Source of the DNA: Streptomyces spororaveus
GTDB taxonomy: Bacteria > Actinomycetota > Actinomycetes > Streptomycetales > Streptomycetaceae
Direction of reading: 5' to 3'
Length of the DNA: 64,000 nt
Assembly: GCF_016755875.1 (NCBI RefSeq)
Contig: NZ_BNED01000005.1
Location: 1,860,001-1,924,000, forward strand
The stretch's first letter is position 1, and each line of letters begins with the position of its first letter. Below, piece by piece: positions 8,381 through 16,992 of this stretch. The notes beneath the pieces are model-generated. The model made no database searches and had not been told where the DNA came from. It saw only the letters and a list, made by a program, of their open reading frames with translations. Both the position numbers and the translations under genes were made by a program.

Positions 8381-8396
8381 GGAGCGCACACCCCTC

Positions 8397-9230
8397 ATGG
8401 GATACACGGACCAGCGCTTCGATGTGAACCTGTCGATCCTCTTCACGGAACTCCCGCTCCTGGAGCGCCCCGCGGCTGCCGCCGCGGCGGGCTTCACGGC
8501 GGTCGAGCTGTGGTGGCCCTGGATCGAGACCCCCACCCCCGCACAGGAGGAGCTCGACGCCCTCAAGAAGGCTCTTGAGGACGCCGGCACCCAGCTGGTG
8601 GGACTGAACTTCTACGCCGGCCAGCTGCCGGGCCCGGACCGCGGCGCGGTCTCGGTGCCCGGTGCGGAGTCGGAGCGCTTCAACGCCAACATCAACGTGG
8701 CCGCGGACTTCGCGGCCTCGGTCGGCTGCAAGGCGCTGAACGCCCTCTACGGCAACCGCGTCGAAGGCGTGGAGCCGGCCGTTCAGGACGAGCTCGCCCT
8801 GAAGAACCTGGTCACGGCGGCCCGGGCCGCGGACCGCGTCGGCGCGATCCTCCTGATCGAGACCCTCAACAAGCCCGAGTCGCCGCTCTACCCCCTGGTG
8901 AGCGCACCGGCCGGCATCGAGGTCGTGGACAAGGTGAACGAGGCCACCGGCCTCGGCAACGCCAAGTTCCTGCTCGACCTGTACCACCTGGCGATGAACG
9001 ATGAGGACCTCTCCGAGGTCATCGAAAAGTACGCCGCCAAGACCGGGCACGTCCAGATCGCGGACAAGCCCGGACGCGGTGCCCCCGGCACCGGCGAGCT
9101 GCCCCTGGAGGAGCTGCTCGACCAGCTGAAGAAGGCCGGATACGAGGGCTACGTAGGCCTGGAGTACAAGGCCGCCGACGCTGCCGCCTCCTTCGCATGG
9201 CTGCCGGCCGAGGCCCGCGCCGCGAAGTAG
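8397..9230 (+). CDS. hyi: Hydroxypyruvate isomerase
   Basis: A 277-residue xylose-isomerase-like TIM barrel. Family motifs include the opening FDVNLSILFTELPLLERPAA, the metal-binding Glu in ILLIETLN, Asp-His in LLDLYHLAMN, HVQIADKPGRGAPGTGE and the final GLEYK. It interconverts hydroxypyruvate and tartronate semialdehyde, linking the product of glyoxylate carboligase to glycerate. The ATG at 8397 lies behind GGAAGGAG. The upstream in-frame extension has no support. The tartronate semialdehyde reductase gene follows after 75 bp on the same strand and is probably co-transcribed. Confidence 0.93.
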   Translation: MGYTDQRFDVNLSILFTELPLLERPAAAAAAGFTAVELWWPWIETPTPAQEELDALKKALEDAGTQLVGLNFYAGQLPGPDRGAVSVPGAESERFNANINVAADFAASVGCKALNALYGNRVEGVEPAVQDELALKNLVTAARAADRVGAILLIETLNKPESPLYPLVSAPAGIEVVDKVNEATGLGNAKFLLDLYHLAMNDEDLSEVIEKYAAKTGHVQIADKPGRGAPGTGELPLEELLDQLKKAGYEGYVGLEYKAADAAASFAWLPAEARAAK

Positions 9231-9305
9231 TCGGACCAAGTCCGGGCGATCAGCCAGGCACTTCACGAACTTTTCGTACAAAGCATTAAGAGAAGGACCC
9301 TCATC

Positions 9306-10196
9306 ATGAGCAACCTCCCCAAGATTGCCTGGATCGGTCTCGGAATCATGGGCTCCCCCATGGCCGAGAACCTCCTGAAGGCCGGCTACCCGGTCACCGG
9401 CTTCACCCTGGAGCAGGACAAGCTGGACCGCCTGGCGGCCGCCGGCGGCACCGCGGCCGGCTCGATCGCCGAGGCCGTGGCGGACGCCGACGTCATCGTC
9501 ACGATGGTGCCCGCCTCCCCGCAGGTCGAGGCCATCGCCTACGGCGAGAACGGCATCCTGGAGAACGCGAAGTCGGGCGCGCTGATCATCGACATGTCGT
9601 CGATCACCCCGCAGACCTCGATCGACCTCGCGAAGAACGCCGCCGCCAAGGGCATCCGCGTCATCGACGCCCCGGTGTCCGGCGGCGAGGCCGGCGCCAT
9701 CGAGGCCGTCCTGTCGATCATGGTGGGTGGCGAGCAGGCGGACTTCGACGAGGCCCTGCCGGTCCTCGAAGCCCTCGGCAAGGTCATCGTCCTGTGCGGT
9801 CCGCACGGCTCCGGCCAGACGGTGAAGGCCGCGAACCAGCTCATCGTCGCGGTGAACATCCAGGCGTGCGCCGAGGCCGTCGTCTTCCTGGAGAAGTCCG
9901 GCGTGAACCTCCAGGCCGCCCTGGACGTCCTCAACGGCGGTCTGGCCGGCTCCACCGTGCTGACCCGCAAGAAGGACAACTTCCTGAACCGCGACTTCAA
10001 GCCCGGTTTCCGGATCGACCTGCACCACAAGGACATGGGCATCGTCACCGACGCCGCCCGCAACGTCGGTGCCGCCCTCCCGGTCGGCGCGGTCGTCGCC
10101 CAGCTGGTCGCCTCGCTGCGCGCCCAGGGTGACGGCGGCCTGGACCACTCGGCCCTGCTCCGTGCCGTCGAGCGCCTCTCCGGCGCTCAGATCTGA
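9306..10196 (+). CDS. glxR: 2-hydroxy-3-oxopropionate (tartronate semialdehyde) reductase
   Basis: The 296-residue enzyme belongs to the beta-hydroxyacid dehydrogenase family and reduces tartronate semialdehyde to D-glycerate with NAD(P)H. The Rossmann motif is IGLGIMGSPMAENLLKAGYP at residues 10-29, the substrate-binding segment is DAPVSGGEAGA, and the catalytic Lys lies in GSGQTVKAANQLI. The C-terminal helical domain contains FKPGFRIDLHHKDMGI, typical of this subfamily. AGAAGGA precedes the ATG. A strong hairpin follows the stop. Confidence 0.95.
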   Translation: MSNLPKIAWIGLGIMGSPMAENLLKAGYPVTGFTLEQDKLDRLAAAGGTAAGSIAEAVADADVIVTMVPASPQVEAIAYGENGILENAKSGALIIDMSSITPQTSIDLAKNAAAKGIRVIDAPVSGGEAGAIEAVLSIMVGGEQADFDEALPVLEALGKVIVLCGPHGSGQTVKAANQLIVAVNIQACAEAVVFLEKSGVNLQAALDVLNGGLAGSTVLTRKKDNFLNRDFKPGFRIDLHHKDMGIVTDAARNVGAALPVGAVVAQLVASLRAQGDGGLDHSALLRAVERLSGAQI

Positions 10197-10226
10197 GCAC
10201 TCCCCCTCTCACGGGGGACCTGAGTT

Positions 10227-10286
10227 TCCGGATGGCGCCGGTGCTGACACCTGTCCTGTCGCGCCCAAGCGCCGGCGCCGTCCGGA
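10227..10286 (+). terminator. Long-stem terminator after glxR
   Basis: A 15-bp stem (10227-10241 with 10272-10286), with a single G-U wobble, closes a 30-nt loop. It separates hyi-glxR from the katA promoter. Confidence 0.75.
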
Positions 10287-10310
10287 TTACCACTCACCCT
10301 TCAACTTCGT

Positions 10311-10325
10311 TCAACAAACTGTTGA
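10311..10325. promoter_or_regulatory. Operator-like inverted repeat TCAACA-N3-TGTTGA at katA
   Basis: A perfect 6-3-6 palindrome whose right arm includes most of the katA -35. It matches the urate operon repeat at 7484-7498 in arms, spacing and position. Confidence 0.7.
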
Positions 10326-10351
10326 CGTTTAGTTCGTGCCGAATTTAGGCT
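10322..10351 (+). promoter_or_regulatory. katA promoter (-35 TTGACG, -10 TAGGCT)
   Basis: The elements at 10322-10327 and 10346-10351 are 18 bp apart, the same as in the urate operon promoter. The first TTCCG-type site begins one base after the -10. Confidence 0.75.
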
Positions 10352-10352
10352 G

Positions 10353-10400
10353 TTCCGCATGACGGAAGACACTTTCCGTCAGCAGTTACCCCGTACGGAA
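10353..10400. promoter_or_regulatory. TTCCG-N5-CGGAA operator cluster in the katA leader
   Basis: TTCCG-CATGA-CGGAA (10353-10367) is perfect. A left half-site TTCCG begins 21 bp later (10374). A third, degenerate copy TTACC-CCGTA-CGGAA (10386-10400) overlaps the ribosome site. Confidence 0.65.
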
Positions 10401-10407
10401 GGTCACC

Positions 10408-11865
10408 ATGTCGAAGCGCACGCTGACGACCGAGTCCGGCGCCCCGGTCGCCGACAATCAGAACTCCGCCACCGCCGGCGTCGGTGGCCCGCTCCTGGTC
10501 CAGGACCAGCAGCTCCTGGAGAAGCTCGCCCGCTTCAACCGTGAGCGCATCCCGGAGCGCGTGGTGCACGCCCGCGGCTCGGCCGCGTACGGCTACTTCG
10601 AGGTGACCGACGACGTCACCGCGTACACCAGCGCCGCCTTCCTGAACACGGTCGGCAAGAAGACCGAGACCTTCCTGCGCTTCTCCACCGTCGCCGACTC
10701 GCTGGGCGGCGCGGACGCGGTCCGCGACCCGCGCGGCTTCGCGCTCAAGTTCTACACCGAAGAGGGTAACTACGACCTCGTCGGCAACAACACCCCGGTG
10801 TTCTTCATCAAGGACCCGATCAAGTTCCCCGACTTCATCCACTCCCAGAAGCGCGACCCCTTCACGGGCAAGCAGGAGCCGGACAACGTCTGGGACTTCT
10901 GGGCGCACGCCCCCGAGGCGACGCACCAGATCACCTGGCTCATGGGTGACCGCGGTATCCCGGCGTCGTACCGTCACATGAACGGCTACGGCTCCCACAC
11001 GTACCAGTGGACCAACGAGCAGGGCGAGGCCTTCTTCGTCAAGTACCACTTCAAGACGAACCAGGGCATCCGCAGCCTCTCGGGCGAGCAGGCCGCCGAG
11101 CTCGTCGGCAAGGACGCGAACTCGCACCAGACCGACCTGCTGCAGGCCATCGAGCGCGGTGTGAACCCCTCGTGGACCCTGTACGTGCAGATCATGCCCG
11201 CCGCCGAGGCCGCGGACTACCGCTTCAACCCGTTCGACCTCACCAAGGTGTGGCCGCACAGCGACTACCCGCTGCAGCGCGTGGGCCGTCTGGTCCTCGA
11301 CCGCAACCCGGACAACGTCTTCGCCGAGGTCGAGCAGTCCGCCTTCTCCCCGAACAACTTCGTCCCGGGCATCACCGCCTCGCCGGACAAGATGCTCCAG
11401 GGCCGCCTCTTCGCGTACGCCGACGCCCAGCGCTACCGCCTCGGTGTGAACCACACCCTGCTGCCGGTCAACGCCCCGAAGGCGACGAAGGCCGACAACT
11501 ACGGCCGCGACGGCGTCATGGCGCTGCGCAACGGCTCGCGCCACGACAAGAACTACGAGCCCAACTCGTACCAGGGTCCGGCCGAGACCGGTCTGGCGCT
11601 GGGCGCCCCGAAGGCCGTCTCCGGCTACACGGGCACCCACGAGGCCCCGGCCCACACCAAGGACGACGACTTCTTCCAGGCCGGTGAGCTCTACCGCCTG
11701 ATGTCGGAGGCCGAGAAGCAGCGCCTGGTGGCGAACATCGCCGGCGGTCTCTCGCAGGTCACCCTGGAAGACGTCATCGAGAAGAACCTGGCTCACTTCC
11801 ACGCCGCCGACGCCGACTACGGCAAGCGCGTCGAGGAGGCCGTCCGCGCCCTGCGCGACGCCTGA
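10408..11865 (+). CDS. katA: Monofunctional haem catalase
   Basis: A small-subunit (clade 3 type) catalase of 485 residues that dismutates H2O2. The distal His is in RVVHARGSAAYG, the distal Asn in LVGNNTPVFFIKD, and the proximal haem Tyr in RLFAYADAQRYRLG. NADPH-site and core motifs (FSTVADSLGGADAVRDPRGF) are intact. The gene sits between urate- and glyoxylate-branch genes, and its promoter carries both repeat types, so it is probably induced with uricase to remove the peroxide. A hairpin at 11883 ends the unit. Confidence 0.95.
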   Translation: MSKRTLTTESGAPVADNQNSATAGVGGPLLVQDQQLLEKLARFNRERIPERVVHARGSAAYGYFEVTDDVTAYTSAAFLNTVGKKTETFLRFSTVADSLGGADAVRDPRGFALKFYTEEGNYDLVGNNTPVFFIKDPIKFPDFIHSQKRDPFTGKQEPDNVWDFWAHAPEATHQITWLMGDRGIPASYRHMNGYGSHTYQWTNEQGEAFFVKYHFKTNQGIRSLSGEQAAELVGKDANSHQTDLLQAIERGVNPSWTLYVQIMPAAEAADYRFNPFDLTKVWPHSDYPLQRVGRLVLDRNPDNVFAEVEQSAFSPNNFVPGITASPDKMLQGRLFAYADAQRYRLGVNHTLLPVNAPKATKADNYGRDGVMALRNGSRHDKNYEPNSYQGPAETGLALGAPKAVSGYTGTHEAPAHTKDDDFFQAGELYRLMSEAEKQRLVANIAGGLSQVTLEDVIEKNLAHFHAADADYGKRVEEAVRALRDA

Positions 11866-11882
11866 GCCACCCAGATGTACCG

Positions 11883-11907
11883 GGGGCCTGACGGGAGGTC
11901 AGGCCCC
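11883..11907 (+). terminator. katA terminator hairpin
   Basis: GGGGCCTGAC and GTCAGGCCCC form a perfect 10-bp stem with a 5-nt loop, 18 bp after the katA stop. Confidence 0.85.
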
Positions 11908-12326
11908 GGGTGCTCAGCCCGACCCGTGGACCCGGATGAGGGGTGGTACACGGTGAGGGCAGGACGAGGACCGTGGCGAGCGTGCGAGCCAGTGCGGTGG
12001 TAATGGGTTCCGAGGCCCGTCTCTTGACCTGAGGGAGACGACGCCGGAGTTCTCGTCGCCCGCCCGCCACGGTCCCAGCCAATCCCGTCCTCCGCGTACA
12101 GGGGCTACGCACAGAGCCCCCTGCACACGGAGGGACCCACCTCCCCACACACTCCGCCCGGCGGTGCGAACGTCCTGTCGCGCCAGCCTCGCACCGTCGG
12201 GCGGTAACAACCAGAGCGCCGAGTCACGGACGGTCCCGTGACTCGGCGCTTTGTCGTGCGGCCAGTGTGCTGCGCCGGGCCGGGCCGGGCAGTCCGGCGC
12301 TGCTGGTCCGTTGATTGAATGGCCCC
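11908..12326. other. Intergenic region with two consecutive strong hairpins
   Basis: No coding sequence is supported here. The right half contains a 16-bp stem with one G-U pair (12154-12169 with 12189-12204) and then a perfect 15-bp stem with a 6-nt loop (12215-12229 with 12236-12250) followed by TTGT. The second looks like a terminator, yet no gene is visible between it and the katA terminator, so a small RNA ending at about 12254 is possible. The left part (11910-12150) shows nothing recognisable. Confidence 0.5.
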
Positions 12327-13424
12327 ATGGATCTTCAGGTGTTCCGGGCCCTGCTGTCGGATGAGGGGCAGAGCCTGCTGGCGGCCCTGGGGGACGCGGG
12401 ACCGGTCGGGGAACCGGCGCTGCGGCACGACCGGCCCCCCGCGTTGGTGGCGGCCGCCGAGGAGCAGGTACGGCTGCGCGGACGGGCCGCGGCGAAGCTC
12501 GGGGAGTTCGCCGCGCGGATGTACCTCACGCCCGACTTCGTCGAGCTCGCCTCCCCCCTGGCCGTGGCCGAGTACAAGCTGGACCGCGTCCTGGACGAGG
12601 TCGGCGTGGTGCTGATCGACGCGATAGGCCTGGGCAGCGGCCTGGACGCCCTCGTACTCAGCTGGTCGCACCACACCACGGCCGTCGACCCGGATCCGCT
12701 GACCGTCGAGATAGCCGGAGCCAACGCGCCCGTCGCGAACGCCTCGCTGTTCTTCCCCCACCGCGAGGACCTCGCCCGGTTCGACAGCCAGGGCGAGGCC
12801 GTCTTCATCGACCTGATGCGGCGTCCCGGGCCCGACGGCGCCCACGACCCCGAGTCGTACCGTCCGCCGCTCTCCTGGGCACTGGACCGCGTACGCACGA
12901 CCGGCCTCGGCTGGGTCCGGCTCGCACCCGGCCTCGCGCCCGGGGCCGTACCCGATCTGGGCCGGGCCGACGAGGCCGAGTGGATCTCCCACGCCGGAAC
13001 CGTCCAGGAGCTGGTCCTGTGGTTCGGCCTGCACCCGGAGCCCGCACCGGTCACCGTGCGCAAGGCCACCCTGCTGCCCGCCGGCGCCTCGCTCACTTCA
13101 CGCGGTCTGCCCGAGCCGTCCGTGCGCCCCCTGGGCCGCTACGTGTACGTGCCGGATCCGGCGGTGGTCCACGCGGGCCTGGTCGCCGAGCTCGCCGAGG
13201 CCGTCGCCGGCGGGCCGCTCGACGGCGGCGGCACCCTCCTCACCTCCGACGAGCCCCGGTGGACGCCGTTCGCCACGGCGTACGAGGTCACGGAGGTGCT
13301 GCCGCGAGGCGGCGGCAGGCAGCGGGCGGCCGCCCCGGAGGCACCGGCGGAGTTCGCCGTCGCCGGGGCGGACGGCCCCACGACGGTCGTCGCCGTTCCC
13401 GTCCGGTTCCCGCGGGTGCCCTGA
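12327..13424 (+). CDS. Divergent THUMP-like/SAM-methyltransferase family protein
   Basis: The 365 residues align in layout with an actinobacterial family that has an N-terminal LLSDEGQSLL...AKLGEFAARMYLTPD segment, a methyltransferase core and a THUMP-like tail. Conserved later blocks are present: SYRPPLSWAL, VRLAPGL, EWISHAGTVQELVLWFG, RKATLLPAGASLTSRGLPEP, GRYVYVPDPAV and TPFATAYEVTEVLP. The usual SAM-binding DLGCGIGGD motif is replaced by IDAIGLGSGLDAL, and the last ~40 residues differ from the usual Lys/Arg-rich THUMP-like end. Activity is therefore doubtful. It converges on gcl. Confidence 0.6.
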   Translation: MDLQVFRALLSDEGQSLLAALGDAGPVGEPALRHDRPPALVAAAEEQVRLRGRAAAKLGEFAARMYLTPDFVELASPLAVAEYKLDRVLDEVGVVLIDAIGLGSGLDALVLSWSHHTTAVDPDPLTVEIAGANAPVANASLFFPHREDLARFDSQGEAVFIDLMRRPGPDGAHDPESYRPPLSWALDRVRTTGLGWVRLAPGLAPGAVPDLGRADEAEWISHAGTVQELVLWFGLHPEPAPVTVRKATLLPAGASLTSRGLPEPSVRPLGRYVYVPDPAVVHAGLVAELAEAVAGGPLDGGGTLLTSDEPRWTPFATAYEVTEVLPRGGGRQRAAAPEAPAEFAVAGADGPTTVVAVPVRFPRVP

Positions 13425-13457
13425 AGACCCGCGCCGCGCGCCGCAGGGACCACGCGA

Positions 13458-13496
13458 ACGGCCCCCGCCCCTCCGGAACGGAGGAACGGGGGCCGT
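13458..13496. terminator. Bidirectional terminator between the 12327 gene and gcl
   Basis: ACGGCCCCCG (13458-13467) pairs with CGGGGGCCGT (13487-13496) around an inner CTCCG/CGGAG pair. It lies between two converging stops. Confidence 0.8.
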
Positions 13497-13515
13497 CGGG
13501 TGACGCGGGGGCGGA

Positions 13516-15303
<1,788 letters not shown>

Positions 15304-15335
15304 CGAGTTCTCCTGCGGGTCTGGCGGTCAGGCTT

Positions 15336-15371
15336 TTCCGTAATCCGGAAGTTTTGTTCTGCTATACGGAA
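15336..15371. promoter_or_regulatory. Two operator-like sites (TTCCG-N5-CGGAA type) in the gcl leader
   Basis: On the gcl (minus) strand, site 1 is TTCCG-TATAG-CAGAA (15371-15357), one base after the -10. Site 2 is TTCCG-GATTA-CGGAA (15350-15336), perfect. Their left edges are exactly 21 bp apart. Confidence 0.75.
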
Positions 15372-15372
15372 C

Positions 15373-15401
15373 AAGCTAAGCGGCGACTCCTGCGACGTCA
15401 A
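15373..15401 (-). promoter_or_regulatory. gcl promoter (-35 TTGACG, -10 TAGCTT)
   Basis: TTGACG (15396-15401) and TAGCTT (15373-15378) on the minus strand are 17 bp apart. Layout downstream is the same as at katA. Confidence 0.7.
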
Positions 15402-15570
15402 GGCGGTAGGGCACCCCGGAAGACACCAAAAGCCGCATCTCGGTCGACGACTTGTACAAATCACTGATCCGCCGGCGGGAATCCCCCGGAAAAGGCGTGC
15501 GGCCTCGCCCCGGCGGTCGCCGGTGGTGGAGCATGGACCTACGCACAGCGACGGAGGGGGTCCAGGTCTC

Positions 15571-16389
15571 ATGGCGGAAGCGGTACCGGTGCGCTGCCCG
15601 GCGTGCCTGCGCGAGAACGGTTACACCGCCCCGGTCTTCCCCTGCGCCTGCGGAAGCCCGGTCCATCCCCCGCTGGACCTGGCGGCGCCGCCGATTCCGC
15701 TGACCCACCGGACGTGGTCGGACACCTGGGTGAGCGTGCGCTGTACGACGTGCGGCCGGGAGAGCGAATGGCCGCATCCCGAGCTCGGATGCGGTGCGTG
15801 CGGGACGGTGGTGCTGATTCCGGTGCATCCGCCGGAGGCGCCGGGGACCCCGGCGGGTCCGACCGGCACGCCCGCTGCGGCCGCCGGTCCGGATCGGGGC
15901 AGCGCCGCAGGCGCAGGCGCAGGACGTGCGGGCGGACCCCCCGGTGGACCCTTGGGCGGGCACCCGGCGCACATCCCGCCGCCGCCGACCGCCCCGGTGC
16001 CGCGGCCCGCGTTCCGCCCGGTGACCATCCGTACGGCCCGCGACGCGGTGGCCACGGCCGCGCTGTACCTGCGCTGGCTCGGCTTCCGGGACGTGCGGCA
16101 GCCCGACGGGCGCCCGATCCCCGCAGCGACCGTGGACCTGCGGGCCCCGGGCCTGGTCGCCCAGGTGGACCCGACCACCGCGCCGGCCGGGCTGCGTGCG
16201 GTGGAGTGCGTCTGGCTGAACGGGCTCACCGCCTCGGCGACCAGCGTCTACTTCGCGCTCGCGGGGTACACGGAGGACGCCCGGGCCCGCGCGGACGATC
16301 TCGGGATACCGCTGTTCGTCATGGACCTGACGGGCATGCCGCAGCCGGTCAACGACCCGGCGGACGCGCTGGTCGGGCCGGACGCGTAG
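15571..16389 (+). CDS. Zinc-ribbon protein with a C-terminal restriction-endonuclease-like domain
   Basis: A 272-residue protein in three parts. Residues 1-85 carry four Cys pairs (CPAC, CACG, CTTC, CGAC) expected to form one or two zinc ribbons. Residues ~90-145 are a Pro/Gly/Ala linker. The C-terminal ~115 residues (ARDAVATAALYLRWLGFRDV, VDLRAPGLVAQV, LRAVECVWLNGL, LFVMDLTG) have the helix-strand pattern of Mrr/restriction-like folds, but the catalytic D-ExK positions look altered, so nuclease activity is unlikely or unproven. ATG 15571 follows a GGAGGGG at moderate distance. No specific function is recognised. Confidence 0.65.
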   Translation: MAEAVPVRCPACLRENGYTAPVFPCACGSPVHPPLDLAAPPIPLTHRTWSDTWVSVRCTTCGRESEWPHPELGCGACGTVVLIPVHPPEAPGTPAGPTGTPAAAAGPDRGSAAGAGAGRAGGPPGGPLGGHPAHIPPPPTAPVPRPAFRPVTIRTARDAVATAALYLRWLGFRDVRQPDGRPIPAATVDLRAPGLVAQVDPTTAPAGLRAVECVWLNGLTASATSVYFALAGYTEDARARADDLGIPLFVMDLTGMPQPVNDPADALVGPDA

Positions 16390-16496
16390 GCGGCCCCTCG
16401 CGCCGATCAGGCCCGCGAGTCCGGCAAGATCGGCATGATCGGCAGGCCACCCCCTAAGCTCGTAGGCATTGCCTGCTTCCTGCCCAGGAGAGTCCG

Positions 16497-16985
16497 ATGA
16501 GCCTGTACGACATCCCCCTGACCACCCTGTCCGACGAGCCCACCAGTCTCGCCGCCCACAAGGGCAAGGCGATCCTCCTGGTGAACACGGCCTCGCAGTG
16601 CGGGCTCACCCCGCAGTACTCGGGACTGGCCCGCCTGCAGTTCACGTACGAGGAGAAGGGCTTCACGGTCATCGGCGTGCCCTGCAACCAGTTCGGCGAG
16701 CAGGAGCCCGGGACCGCCGAGGACATCCAGACCTTCTGCGCCGCCGGTTTCGGCGTCACCTTCCCGATCCTGGAGAAGTCCGAGGTCAACGGCGAGAACC
16801 GGCACCCGCTCTACGCGGAGCTGGTGAAGACCCCGGACGCGGAGGGCGAGGCCGGGGACATCCAGTGGAACTTCGAGAAGTTCCTGATCTCCCCCGCCGG
16901 CGAGGTCGTGGCCCGCTTCCGCCCGCGCACCGAGCCCGAGGCGCCCGAGGTCATCGCCGCGATCGAGGCGCACCTGCCCGTGTGA
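16497..16985 (+). CDS. Glutathione peroxidase-family thiol peroxidase
   Basis: The 162-residue thioredoxin-fold peroxidase carries a Cys-type active site: Cys35 in NTASQCGLTPQY, Gln69 in FGEQEPG, and Trp in IQWNFEKF complete the usual catalytic set. A second Cys (Cys81, TFCAAGFG) can serve as resolving residue, so the reductant is probably thioredoxin or mycothiol-linked rather than glutathione, which actinomycetes generally lack. AGGAG lies 7-8 bp before the ATG. It converges with the acyl-CoA synthetase gene, only 7 bp apart. Confidence 0.92.
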   Translation: MSLYDIPLTTLSDEPTSLAAHKGKAILLVNTASQCGLTPQYSGLARLQFTYEEKGFTVIGVPCNQFGEQEPGTAEDIQTFCAAGFGVTFPILEKSEVNGENRHPLYAELVKTPDAEGEAGDIQWNFEKFLISPAGEVVARFRPRTEPEAPEVIAAIEAHLPV

Positions 16986-16992
16986 GCTCCCC

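Noticed and set aside
9249..9275. ACGAA-N3-TTCGT palindrome between hyi and glxR as an operator
   Set aside because: Short, unique in the window and not next to promoter elements; probably chance.
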